In this document: in pieces, positions 1 through 5,513 of the stretch
Layout: each line of letters starts with the position of its first letter
Numbering within the stretch: the first letter of the stretch is position 1
From: Bilamarchaeum sp050303335
GTDB taxonomy: Archaea; Micrarchaeota; Micrarchaeia; Anstonellales; Bilamarchaeaceae
Direction of reading: 5' to 3'
DNA: 7,355 nt
Assembly: GCA_050303335.1 (NCBI GenBank)
Contig: JBNLBN010000035.1
Coordinates: 1 to 7,355 of the forward strand
Notes under the pieces: generated by a model
The model's database searches: none
The model's input: the letters and a program-made list of their open reading frames with translations, nothing else
Told to the model about the DNA's origin: nothing
Position numbers and translations under genes: made by a program

Positions 1-84
1 TATAAACCAATGTTGTGGAAAACGGGAGTGGCGATGAAATAATTACAAGAATGGAAATAATGTGTAACACCAAAAAAGATGAGA

Positions 85-93
85 TTTATATTT
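85..93 (+). promoter_or_regulatory. Putative archaeal TATA box for the EF-2 gene
   Basis: The run TTTATATTT is preceded by a purine-rich stretch (AAAAAAGATGAGA) that could serve as a BRE-like TFB site. Initiation about 25 bases downstream would fall near 112-117, giving a leader of roughly 20-25 bases that still contains the ribosome binding site. The surroundings are generally AT-rich, so the match is suggestive only. Confidence 0.45.
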
Positions 94-125
94 ATTTCCT
101 ATTACGTACTTGATTGACTAATTAT

Positions 126-130
126 AGAGG
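126..130 (+). promoter_or_regulatory. Ribosome binding site of the EF-2 gene
   Basis: AGAGG, followed by T, lies 8 bases before the ATG at 139 and can pair with the 3' end of 16S rRNA. It supports that ATG as the start, as does the protein N-terminus, which opens directly into the usual archaeal EF-2 lead-in before the P-loop. Confidence 0.55.
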
Positions 131-138
131 TATTTTTA

Positions 139-2331
139 ATGGCAAGAAAAGAATTGGTAGTAGAAGAAGTCCAGAAACTGATGGACAAATCAGAGAATAT
201 CAGGAACGTAGCTATCGTTGCCCATGTTGATCATGGCAAGACCACGCTGACAGACAGCCTTGTGGCAAGAGCTGGCCTTATCAGCAAGGAGCTTGCAGGA
301 GAGCAGAGGGTGATGGATTTCGATGAGCAGGAAGCTGCACGTGGTATCACGATCAAATCCGCAAATATCTCGCTCGGTTTCAAGTATGAGGGTGTTGACC
401 ACCTGATCAACCTTATCGACACACCGGGACACGTTGACTTCGGTTTCCACGTGGTCCGTGCAATGAGGGCTGTCGACGGTGTATGCCTCGTAGTCGATGC
501 GGTCGAGGGTGTAATGCCCCAGACCGAGACAAACCTCAGGCAGGCACTCAAGGAGAGGGCCAAGCCGGTACTTTTCATCAACAAGATCGACAGGCTGATA
601 AACGAACTTAAGCTCGACTCCAACCAGATGCAGGAGAAATTCATCAAGGTCATCACCCACGTCAACAAGATCATAGATCAGAACGCACCCCCGGACAAGA
701 AGGAGGAATGGACCATCAAGGTGGAAAAAGGCAACGTCGCTTTCGGTACGGCCTTCAACAAATGGGCGCTCTCCATATCATCGATGAAGAAGAACAATAT
801 CTCATTCAAGGAGCTCTATGACAAGTGCAGGGCCGAGGACCACAAATATCTCGTCGAGAAGAGCCCGCTGGACGAAGTGCTTCTGGAGATGGTGATTAAG
901 CACCTTCCAAGCCCCAAGCATGCCCAGCCGTACAGGATTCCGGTCCTCTGGAGGAACGGGGACCTAGAATCCGAGGAAGGAAAGACCATGCTTGCCTGCG
1001 ATCCCAATGGAAAGCCGGTCGGTGTCGTCTTCGGTGTCGTCTATGACGAACATGCCGGGGAAGTCGCTGTCGTAAGGCTCTTTTCCGGAAAGGTCGAAAA
1101 AGGAATGGAACTTTACATCGCATCGCTCAAGAAGTCGGCAAAGATCCAGCAGGTCGGGATCTTCATGGGACCGGACAGGGTTTCAGCAGAAAGAGTCATT
1201 GCAGGAAACATCGGCGCGATCGTAGGGCTCAAGGACGTCTATGTCGGTGAGACAGTATCGGCAAGGCAGATCGAGCCGTTCGAGCAGATCAAGCACTATT
1301 CCGAGCCGGTCATCACGAAATCTGTCGAAGTAAAAGAGCAGAAGGACCTGCCGAAACTGATCGAGGCACTGAGGGGAATCTCCAAGGAGGATCCGACCAT
1401 CAAGGTCCACCTCAACCAGAACACAGGAGAGCACCTTATATCAGGAAACGGTGAGCTCCACCTTGAGATCATCGAATACAAGATCAGGAACGAGAAGAAG
1501 ATCCCGATCATCACCTCGCCTCCGATCGTCCTCTACCAGGAAACGATCCAGGGAAGGAGTTCCGTTGTGGAGGGCAAATCGCCCAATAAGCACAACAGGC
1601 TGAAATTCACTGCCGAGCCGGTCCCTGAGGAGATCCAGAAGGCAATGACAGAAGGAACCATTCCTGACGGAAAGCCGAAGACCAAGGAGATCACGGAAAA
1701 GCTGATAGAACTTGGCATGGACAGGGACGAGGCAAGGAAGATATACGACATCTACCAGGGCAACATCCTCATCAACGCTACAAAGGGTATCCAGTACCTC
1801 AATGAAATCGAAGAGCTGGTTGTCCAGGGATTCAGGGAGGCAATGGACCAGGGGCCGCTTGCAAAGGAGAAGGTCACGGGAGTGATGATCAAGCTTGTCG
1901 ATGCGACCCTGCACGAGGATAATATCCACAGGGGACCTGCACAGATGATACCAACGGTAAAACGGCCGATTTATGCATGCATGCTCCTTGCAAAAACCAC
2001 ATTGCTTGAACCCAAGCAGAAGGTCCTCATCAACACCCTCGGCGAATATGCCGGAGACGTCATCAACATGACGAACGGAAGGAGAGGAACCCTGGAAGGA
2101 ATGGAGCAGGAAGGGGAGAATGCAACAATCAACACCCTGCTTCCTGTTGCCGAGATGTTCGGTTTTGCAAATGACCTTCGTGGAGTTACCCAGGGAAGGG
2201 CCATCTGGTATCAGGAATATGCCGGATACCACTATGTGCCAAACGACATGCTGGGAAAAATTGTAAGGCAGATCAGGGAAAGGAAAGGCGAGCAGCCGGA
2301 GCCTCCGACCGTCGCTTTCTTCACTGAATAA
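139..2331 (+). CDS. fusA: Elongation factor 2 (aEF-2), translocation GTPase
   Basis: Cytosolic GTPase that drives tRNA-mRNA translocation on the ribosome. At 730 residues it has the usual archaeal EF-2 length. The GTPase domain shows G1 AHVDHGKT at 28-35, G2 RGIT with T71, G3 DTPGH at 94-98 (H98 being the expected catalytic histidine) and G4 NKID at 148-151. Domain II follows at about 290-390, and domains III to V fill the rest. Domain IV carries the diphthamide loop, LHEDNIHRGPAQ, with H597 the residue expected to become diphthamide. The C-terminus has the family-typical APVAEMFGFA-like stretch (here PVAEMFGFAND) and ends in PEPPTVAFFTE. One oddity is that the segment after G3 reads DFGFHVVRAM, where most archaeal EF-2 proteins I know read close to DFGGDVTRAM. 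The gene has its own promoter and terminator and no ribosomal protein genes beside it in this window, unlike the str-type clusters of many archaea. Identification is secure. Confidence 0.98.
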   Translation: MARKELVVEEVQKLMDKSENIRNVAIVAHVDHGKTTLTDSLVARAGLISKELAGEQRVMDFDEQEAARGITIKSANISLGFKYEGVDHLINLIDTPGHVDFGFHVVRAMRAVDGVCLVVDAVEGVMPQTETNLRQALKERAKPVLFINKIDRLINELKLDSNQMQEKFIKVITHVNKIIDQNAPPDKKEEWTIKVEKGNVAFGTAFNKWALSISSMKKNNISFKELYDKCRAEDHKYLVEKSPLDEVLLEMVIKHLPSPKHAQPYRIPVLWRNGDLESEEGKTMLACDPNGKPVGVVFGVVYDEHAGEVAVVRLFSGKVEKGMELYIASLKKSAKIQQVGIFMGPDRVSAERVIAGNIGAIVGLKDVYVGETVSARQIEPFEQIKHYSEPVITKSVEVKEQKDLPKLIEALRGISKEDPTIKVHLNQNTGEHLISGNGELHLEIIEYKIRNEKKIPIITSPPIVLYQETIQGRSSVVEGKSPNKHNRLKFTAEPVPEEIQKAMTEGTIPDGKPKTKEITEKLIELGMDRDEARKIYDIYQGNILINATKGIQYLNEIEELVVQGFREAMDQGPLAKEKVTGVMIKLVDATLHEDNIHRGPAQMIPTVKRPIYACMLLAKTTLLEPKQKVLINTLGEYAGDVINMTNGRRGTLEGMEQEGENATINTLLPVAEMFGFANDLRGVTQGRAIWYQEYAGYHYVPNDMLGKIVRQIRERKGEQPEPPTVAFFTE

Positions 2332-2358
2332 TTTTTTTACCTTTTTTATTCTTATTTT
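2332..2358 (+). terminator. T-rich transcription terminator after EF-2
   Basis: Directly after the TAA stop come a run of seven T, then AC, then a run of six T, then ATTC and further T-rich sequence, with no GC-rich hairpin. Archaeal RNA polymerase terminates at such U-tracts. With the new TATA box about 20 bases further on, it suggests that EF-2 is transcribed alone. Confidence 0.65.
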
Positions 2359-2377
2359 AACACACTTTTGGCAAATA

Positions 2378-2386
2378 TTTATAAAT
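2378..2386 (+). promoter_or_regulatory. Putative TATA box for the GXGXG-domain gene
   Basis: TTTATAAAT is close to the archaeal TATA consensus and sits upstream of the ATG at 2484. Initiation would be expected near 2405-2412, giving a leader of about 75 bases that contains the dyad at 2430-2474. A second weaker candidate, TTTTTAAAC at 2440-2448, overlaps the dyad and would give a leader of under 20 bases. Confidence 0.55.
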
Positions 2387-2429
2387 CTAATTGGCTCATT
2401 ACAGTTCCGGAAAGGTAACCGGGTGGACA

Positions 2430-2474
2430 TAAACACACATTTTTAAACACTCTCATGCAAAATGTGTTTGTTTA
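2430..2474 (+). promoter_or_regulatory. Imperfect inverted repeat before the GXGXG-domain gene (operator or leader hairpin)
   Basis: The left arm TAAAC-ACACATTTT (2430-2443) pairs with the right arm AAAATGTGT-TT-GTTTA (2459-2474). That is nine contiguous pairs around a 15-base spacer, then a two-base bulge, then five more pairs. The right arm ends immediately before the ribosome binding site GGTG at 2475-2478. As DNA it could bind a dimeric regulator; as RNA it could affect access to the ribosome binding site. The stem is AU-rich, so RNA stability would be modest. Function is inferred from position and symmetry only. Confidence 0.4.
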
Positions 2475-2478
2475 GGTG
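2474..2478 (+). promoter_or_regulatory. Ribosome binding site of the GXGXG-domain gene
   Basis: AGGTG lies 5 bases before the ATG at 2484. It is the main support for that start, because the first 25 or so codons look less typical than the rest of the gene. The site adjoins the right arm of the dyad. Confidence 0.5.
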
Positions 2479-2483
2479 CGAAC

Positions 2484-3599
2484 ATGCAACATATACAAAG
2501 AGTTACGAATGGCCCAGGTCGATCTGGGAGAAGGCGGCTTCCGTTAGCTTTGCAGGCGCCAGATGGGATAATCACGATTAACGACATATCCGACCTTATC
2601 AAGGTCGAAAACCCTGATCTTCTCAAGTCAATGATCAGGTGCTGCAGAACCAACGGAGGTTACAAGAAGCTTCTTGACCAGCTTGCGCTGAGGATCGAGA
2701 AATGCAAAAGCCTCAGGATCCAGGGCCATAGCGGAGAATACGATGCATTGCTTCTTAAGGTCAATACTGAAAAGACATACGAAATGAGCAAGTATTACCT
2801 CATAACAACAATAGAGCCGATGAAGCTTGCCGAGGACCAGCGGATCATCGGGAAACTCAGGATTGAGAGTGAAATCGTCAGTTTCGGTGATGACCATAAC
2901 ACCTGGTACCTGAAGCCACTCACCAAGGAGGAGGTAACGGACCTTGCACTCCTTACAAAAAGGAAGAGCGTGCGGCCAAGCGAACCGACCATAGTCGCAA
3001 ATGTCAAGAGGAACGCTTCCGAAGATCTTGTCAAATTGTGGGATTCCCTTGAATTCAGGAACACGGAGCAATGCTACAGGGATGCCTGTGAACTTGCAAA
3101 GACTGTGGACTACGACAGCATCGACATTTCCGGATTCATAACAAAGATCGCAGGATCAAACGACAGGAAGACCGGACTTTTCATATCAGCCCTTCTGAAC
3201 CACGGCGACGAGGCGGAATACATTATAGACGTCAGGGATCTTGGAAGGCCGAGCCTCATAGGTTTCAGGGCAACATCCAGGGTAACGATCGTAGGAAATT
3301 GCGGACCGCATGCAGGAAAGGAGCAGATCGGGGGAGAACTTACATTCAAGGACGACACTGATTACGGGGCAGCCGCTTGGAAAAGCGGGGGAACCACCAT
3401 AATCGAGGGGAGTTCAGGTGATTTCACAGGACTCTGCATGAGAGGAGGGGATCTTATAGTCCTCGGCCATGCAGGAAGGGATGCTGTCCATGAGATCACA
3501 GGAGGATTCGCGGAATTCAGCAGCGTACAGAGCTTCGGAAGGTTCGATGCAAATGTGAGGACCACGCCGGACGGCTACACTGTTCATTTCGAGAAATAG
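2484..3599 (+). CDS. Protein of unknown function with C-terminal GXGXG (glutamate synthase domain 3-like) domain
   Basis: 371 residues. I do not recognise the first 200 or so. They begin with an Arg/Gly/Pro-rich stretch (about 9-28) and continue as a charged alpha/beta-looking region without obvious catalytic motifs, signal peptide or membrane segment. The C-terminal part, about 265-345, carries the glycine-spaced repeats of the GXGXG right-handed beta-helix: GNCGPHAGKEQIGG at 271-284 and GDFTGLCMRGGDLIVLGHAG at 312-331, followed by ITGG at 338-341. This fold is known from domain 3 of the glutamate synthase large subunit, where it is structural, and from formylmethanofuran dehydrogenase subunit C. 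No glutaminase, FMN-binding, iron-sulfur or Fwd/Fmd gene lies nearby, so neither pathway role can be assigned. The gene has its own promoter with a dyad before the ribosome binding site, and its 3' end overlaps the convergent methyltransferase gene by 16 bases. The domain call is fairly sure; function is unknown. Confidence 0.85.
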   Translation: MQHIQRVTNGPGRSGRRRLPLALQAPDGIITINDISDLIKVENPDLLKSMIRCCRTNGGYKKLLDQLALRIEKCKSLRIQGHSGEYDALLLKVNTEKTYEMSKYYLITTIEPMKLAEDQRIIGKLRIESEIVSFGDDHNTWYLKPLTKEEVTDLALLTKRKSVRPSEPTIVANVKRNASEDLVKLWDSLEFRNTEQCYRDACELAKTVDYDSIDISGFITKIAGSNDRKTGLFISALLNHGDEAEYIIDVRDLGRPSLIGFRATSRVTIVGNCGPHAGKEQIGGELTFKDDTDYGAAAWKSGGTTIIEGSSGDFTGLCMRGGDLIVLGHAGRDAVHEITGGFAEFSSVQSFGRFDANVRTTPDGYTVHFEK

Positions 3600-4273
3600 A
3601 TTCCCTGCACTTTTTTGTCGTATTCAAAATTCCTGAAGCCCGCCTCGCGAAGCCTTGCTTCAACTTCTTTTTCTATAGACCTTCCCCTGCCCTTGCCTAC
3701 TGATCCGACATAATGGAAAATACGCGCATTCTTTTTCGATACACGGTGCATTTCATCATAGAATTCCCTGGAATAGAGTTCCGGAGCATGTGAGAACCTT
3801 GGCGGATCGTGGATTATAGCCGAGAACATGCCGGACTTGAATTCCTTTATCTGGTCCATCGCGCTCGAATTCATCACAATTATATTTTTGTCGGAAAAAA
3901 GCTTGTCTGAAAAGGGGTTCCACTGGGCAAGCGTTATCACTGCCTTGCTTATCTCGCAGGTTATCACTTTCGCCTTTTTCGAGGCTTCGATTGCTGTGTA
4001 TCCAAGGCCCATGCAGCTGTCGAATACGAGGCCTTCCTTGATCTTGAGCTTTTTGACCACTTCCTTCGAATAGTCGAGAGGGCTCTTGAAATCCCGGACA
4101 AGATGCATGCGCAGGCCGTCAATCTCTAGGACAGGAACATCCTTGTAGAGTTTCAACTTGTAGAAGTGTCCGTCGAAAAGCGCCAGCTTGATCTTGTCGG
4201 ACCCTGCATGGGCATATATGAACTTGCTGTCTGATGAAAATTTGATGCCGTTCTTTTCAAGAAAATACGTCAT
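3584..4273 (-). CDS. Predicted archaeal SAM-dependent methyltransferase (COG2521 type)
   Basis: 229 residues, with a Rossmann-fold class I methyltransferase in the C-terminal two thirds. Motif I is VFDSCMGLGYTA at 83-94, the ribose-binding acidic residue is probably E107 (ITCEIS), and motif IV is HDPPRF at 155-160. A basic stretch GKGRGR (193-198) follows FHYVG at 186-190, before the final REAGFR element. The combination CMGLGYTA, HDPPRFS and FHYVG is what I associate with the archaeal COG2521 family. The motif IV form D-P-P-R/Y is typical of methyltransferases acting on exocyclic amines of nucleobases, so an RNA guanine or adenine target is plausible but not shown. The first 60 or so residues form a small beta-rich region that may help bind substrate. 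The start has no clear ribosome binding site but has a TATA-like sequence about 25 bases upstream, consistent with a leaderless mRNA. The stop lies inside the end of the convergent GXGXG-domain gene. Confidence 0.88.
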   Translation of the reverse strand: MTYFLEKNGIKFSSDSKFIYAHAGSDKIKLALFDGHFYKLKLYKDVPVLEIDGLRMHLVRDFKSPLDYSKEVVKKLKIKEGLVFDSCMGLGYTAIEASKKAKVITCEISKAVITLAQWNPFSDKLFSDKNIIVMNSSAMDQIKEFKSGMFSAIIHDPPRFSHAPELYSREFYDEMHRVSKKNARIFHYVGSVGKGRGRSIEKEVEARLREAGFRNFEYDKKVQGIYFSK

Positions 4274-4295
4274 GGAATAGTAATTATCGAAAGGT

Positions 4296-4303
4296 AAATT
4301 TAA
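4296..4303 (-). promoter_or_regulatory. Putative TATA element for the COG2521-type methyltransferase gene
   Basis: Read on the minus strand this is TTAAATTT, centred about 26 bases before the ATG at 4273. Initiation would then fall at or next to the start codon, giving a leaderless transcript. That agrees with the absence of a GG-rich ribosome binding site in the bases just upstream. The alternative TTTTAATAAA (minus strand, 4311-4320) lies further out and would give a leader of about 15 bases. Confidence 0.35.
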
Positions 4304-4310
4304 GCTATCC

Positions 4311-4320
4311 TTTATTAAAA
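4311..4320 (+). promoter_or_regulatory. Putative TATA element for the tandem methyltransferase-like genes
   Basis: TTTATTAAAA lies in the 78-base divergent intergenic region. Initiation about 25 bases downstream would be near 4340, just before the ribosome binding site, so the leader would be only about 10 bases. The whole region is AT-rich and the exact box cannot be fixed by eye. Confidence 0.35.
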
Positions 4321-4342
4321 GTTAGCGAATAAATAAATATGT

Positions 4343-4347
4343 GGTGG
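4343..4347 (+). promoter_or_regulatory. Ribosome binding site of the first tandem methyltransferase-like gene
   Basis: GGTGG, followed by GAAA, ends 4 bases before the ATG at 4352 and supports that start. It resembles the AGGTG site of the GXGXG-domain gene. Confidence 0.5.
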
Positions 4348-4351
4348 GAAA

Positions 4352-5509
4352 ATGACGAGGACCGATAACAAAACCCCAGTGAGGCCAAGTTCTCCTCCGA
4401 ATGGGATCGCGATTGATTTTGATCCTGTCAGTTCAATTGAGGACATTCAAAGGCTGGATCAGGAATTTTGGGAAGTCACTAAAGGGCTTACTGTGAGGAC
4501 CGGAAGCGTCCTAAGGGTCCCAAGCAGCCATTACAAGGATTGGGGAATCAAGATAACGGATGAGAACAGGGACGAATTGAAAAAAATCTCCCAGGGCTAC
4601 CGGAAGAAGGATGCACGCGAGAAGGAGGATGACGGGAAGATCGAGCGCATCGAAAGGACTGCAACAAACCTCCAGCACAAGGAAAGGATGACCATTGACA
4701 TTGCAAAAGGCGTAGTTGAGGCCATGAGATCGATGATGGATCATGAAGAGATAAATATCGCAGTGATACCATCGAGCAGGGGAAGCCTTGCAGACATGAT
4801 ATACTACGGGATGCTGACAGATGACGAGCTGAAAACGAGAATGGACCGGGTCAAGCTGCACCTTGTAGACCTCTCGCAGAAGAAACTGGCCGATACCCCG
4901 GCCAAGATGCTGGATTCTGTTGATACGAGGACCTATCCTATAGACGATGAGATGTTCCTAAAGTTTGCAGGAAAGGAAAAATTCGACATAGTTGCAAGCT
5001 TATGCCATTTCAGCAAGAAGTCCTTCAAGACGGAGTATTTCGAGCTGCTTTCAGGATCGATCAGGAGCGGCGGGGCATTGGTATCAGGAGATTGGCATTC
5101 AATATTCGCAAACAGGCCATTATACACGTTCGAATTGCTCCAGGCAATGAACGTGGACAGGAAAAGGCTTGAAAAGATGAGGGACATTTTCGGAAAGCTT
5201 CTTGGATTGAATACACAGACGAGCCTCATGATAGATGAGATGAATTCCCTTGCCCACCACGGTGCGCACTGGATAGAAGTGTGGAGGAAAATGCCTGAAA
5301 TCGAGGCGCGAAGCGCAAGGCCTCCCAGGGTCTACTTCCTTGGGGCATACGACACTTCGCGGGAAAGAAGGGCCGCACTGACACAGTGCGGATTCAGCCT
5401 GGATGCGGATGATATACGCAGGGCATTTCCTAGGTCAATGATCAATCCTACAAGGAAAATGATGAGAGACGTAGACAGAGCGGCTGTTCATTTTGCGCTA
5501 AAGAAGTGA
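4352..5509 (+). CDS. Methyltransferase-like protein with degenerate SAM motif (paralogue of the next gene)
   Basis: 385 residues, aligning along nearly its whole length with the downstream protein. Shared parts are an N-terminal element GSVLRVPSSHYKDWGIKIT (51-69; GSIFRIASQYYSNWGIDIT in the partner), FDIVASLCHF (211-220), GGALVSGDWHS (240-250) and a C-terminal block starting RVYFLGAYDTS (326-336). The fold is therefore probably a class I SAM methyltransferase. The glycine-rich motif I is lost: where the partner has CDVGAGAGD, this protein has IPSSRGSLA (139-147), losing the leading acidic residue and two of three glycines. An acidic residue at the end of the second strand is kept (D173 in LVDLS). 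The first 27 or so residues are polar and proline-containing, probably disordered, and have no counterpart in the partner. Residues 80-113 are highly charged. The reading frame is intact, so it is unlikely to be a decayed pseudogene; a catalytically inactive partner subunit is the simplest inference. Confidence 0.85.
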   Translation: MTRTDNKTPVRPSSPPNGIAIDFDPVSSIEDIQRLDQEFWEVTKGLTVRTGSVLRVPSSHYKDWGIKITDENRDELKKISQGYRKKDAREKEDDGKIERIERTATNLQHKERMTIDIAKGVVEAMRSMMDHEEINIAVIPSSRGSLADMIYYGMLTDDELKTRMDRVKLHLVDLSQKKLADTPAKMLDSVDTRTYPIDDEMFLKFAGKEKFDIVASLCHFSKKSFKTEYFELLSGSIRSGGALVSGDWHSIFANRPLYTFELLQAMNVDRKRLEKMRDIFGKLLGLNTQTSLMIDEMNSLAHHGAHWIEVWRKMPEIEARSARPPRVYFLGAYDTSRERRAALTQCGFSLDADDIRRAFPRSMINPTRKMMRDVDRAAVHFALKK

Positions 5510-5513
5510 TCAG

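Noticed and set aside
1..42. Possible tail of an upstream gene on the + strand (13 codons ending in TAA at 40-42)
   Set aside because: Too short to recognise, and the composition does not separate coding from noncoding. It could be the end of a neighbouring gene, but nothing in the window confirms it.
1441..2436. Long minus-strand open frame (331 codons) opposite the 3' half of EF-2
   Set aside because: It is fully antisense to a highly conserved gene, has no recognisable domain and a low-quality Cys/Arg/Leu-rich composition, and starts in the intergenic promoter region. It is a codon-bias shadow of EF-2.
3200..3599. Formylmethanofuran dehydrogenase subunit C as the identity of the GXGXG-domain gene
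   Set aside because: FwdC has more regular glycine repeats over most of its length and sits with other fwd/fmd genes. Here the repeats cover only about 80 residues and no partner genes are present.
4511..4861. Minus-strand open frame of 116 codons inside the first tandem methyltransferase-like gene
   Set aside because: The plus-strand frame is supported by clear paralogy to the next gene. The antisense frame has no motif or ribosome binding site.
4352..5509. First tandem methyltransferase-like gene as a pseudogene
   Set aside because: The frame is intact over 385 codons, with a ribosome binding site and conserved C-terminal and N-terminal blocks. Only the SAM loop has changed, which points to functional divergence and not decay.
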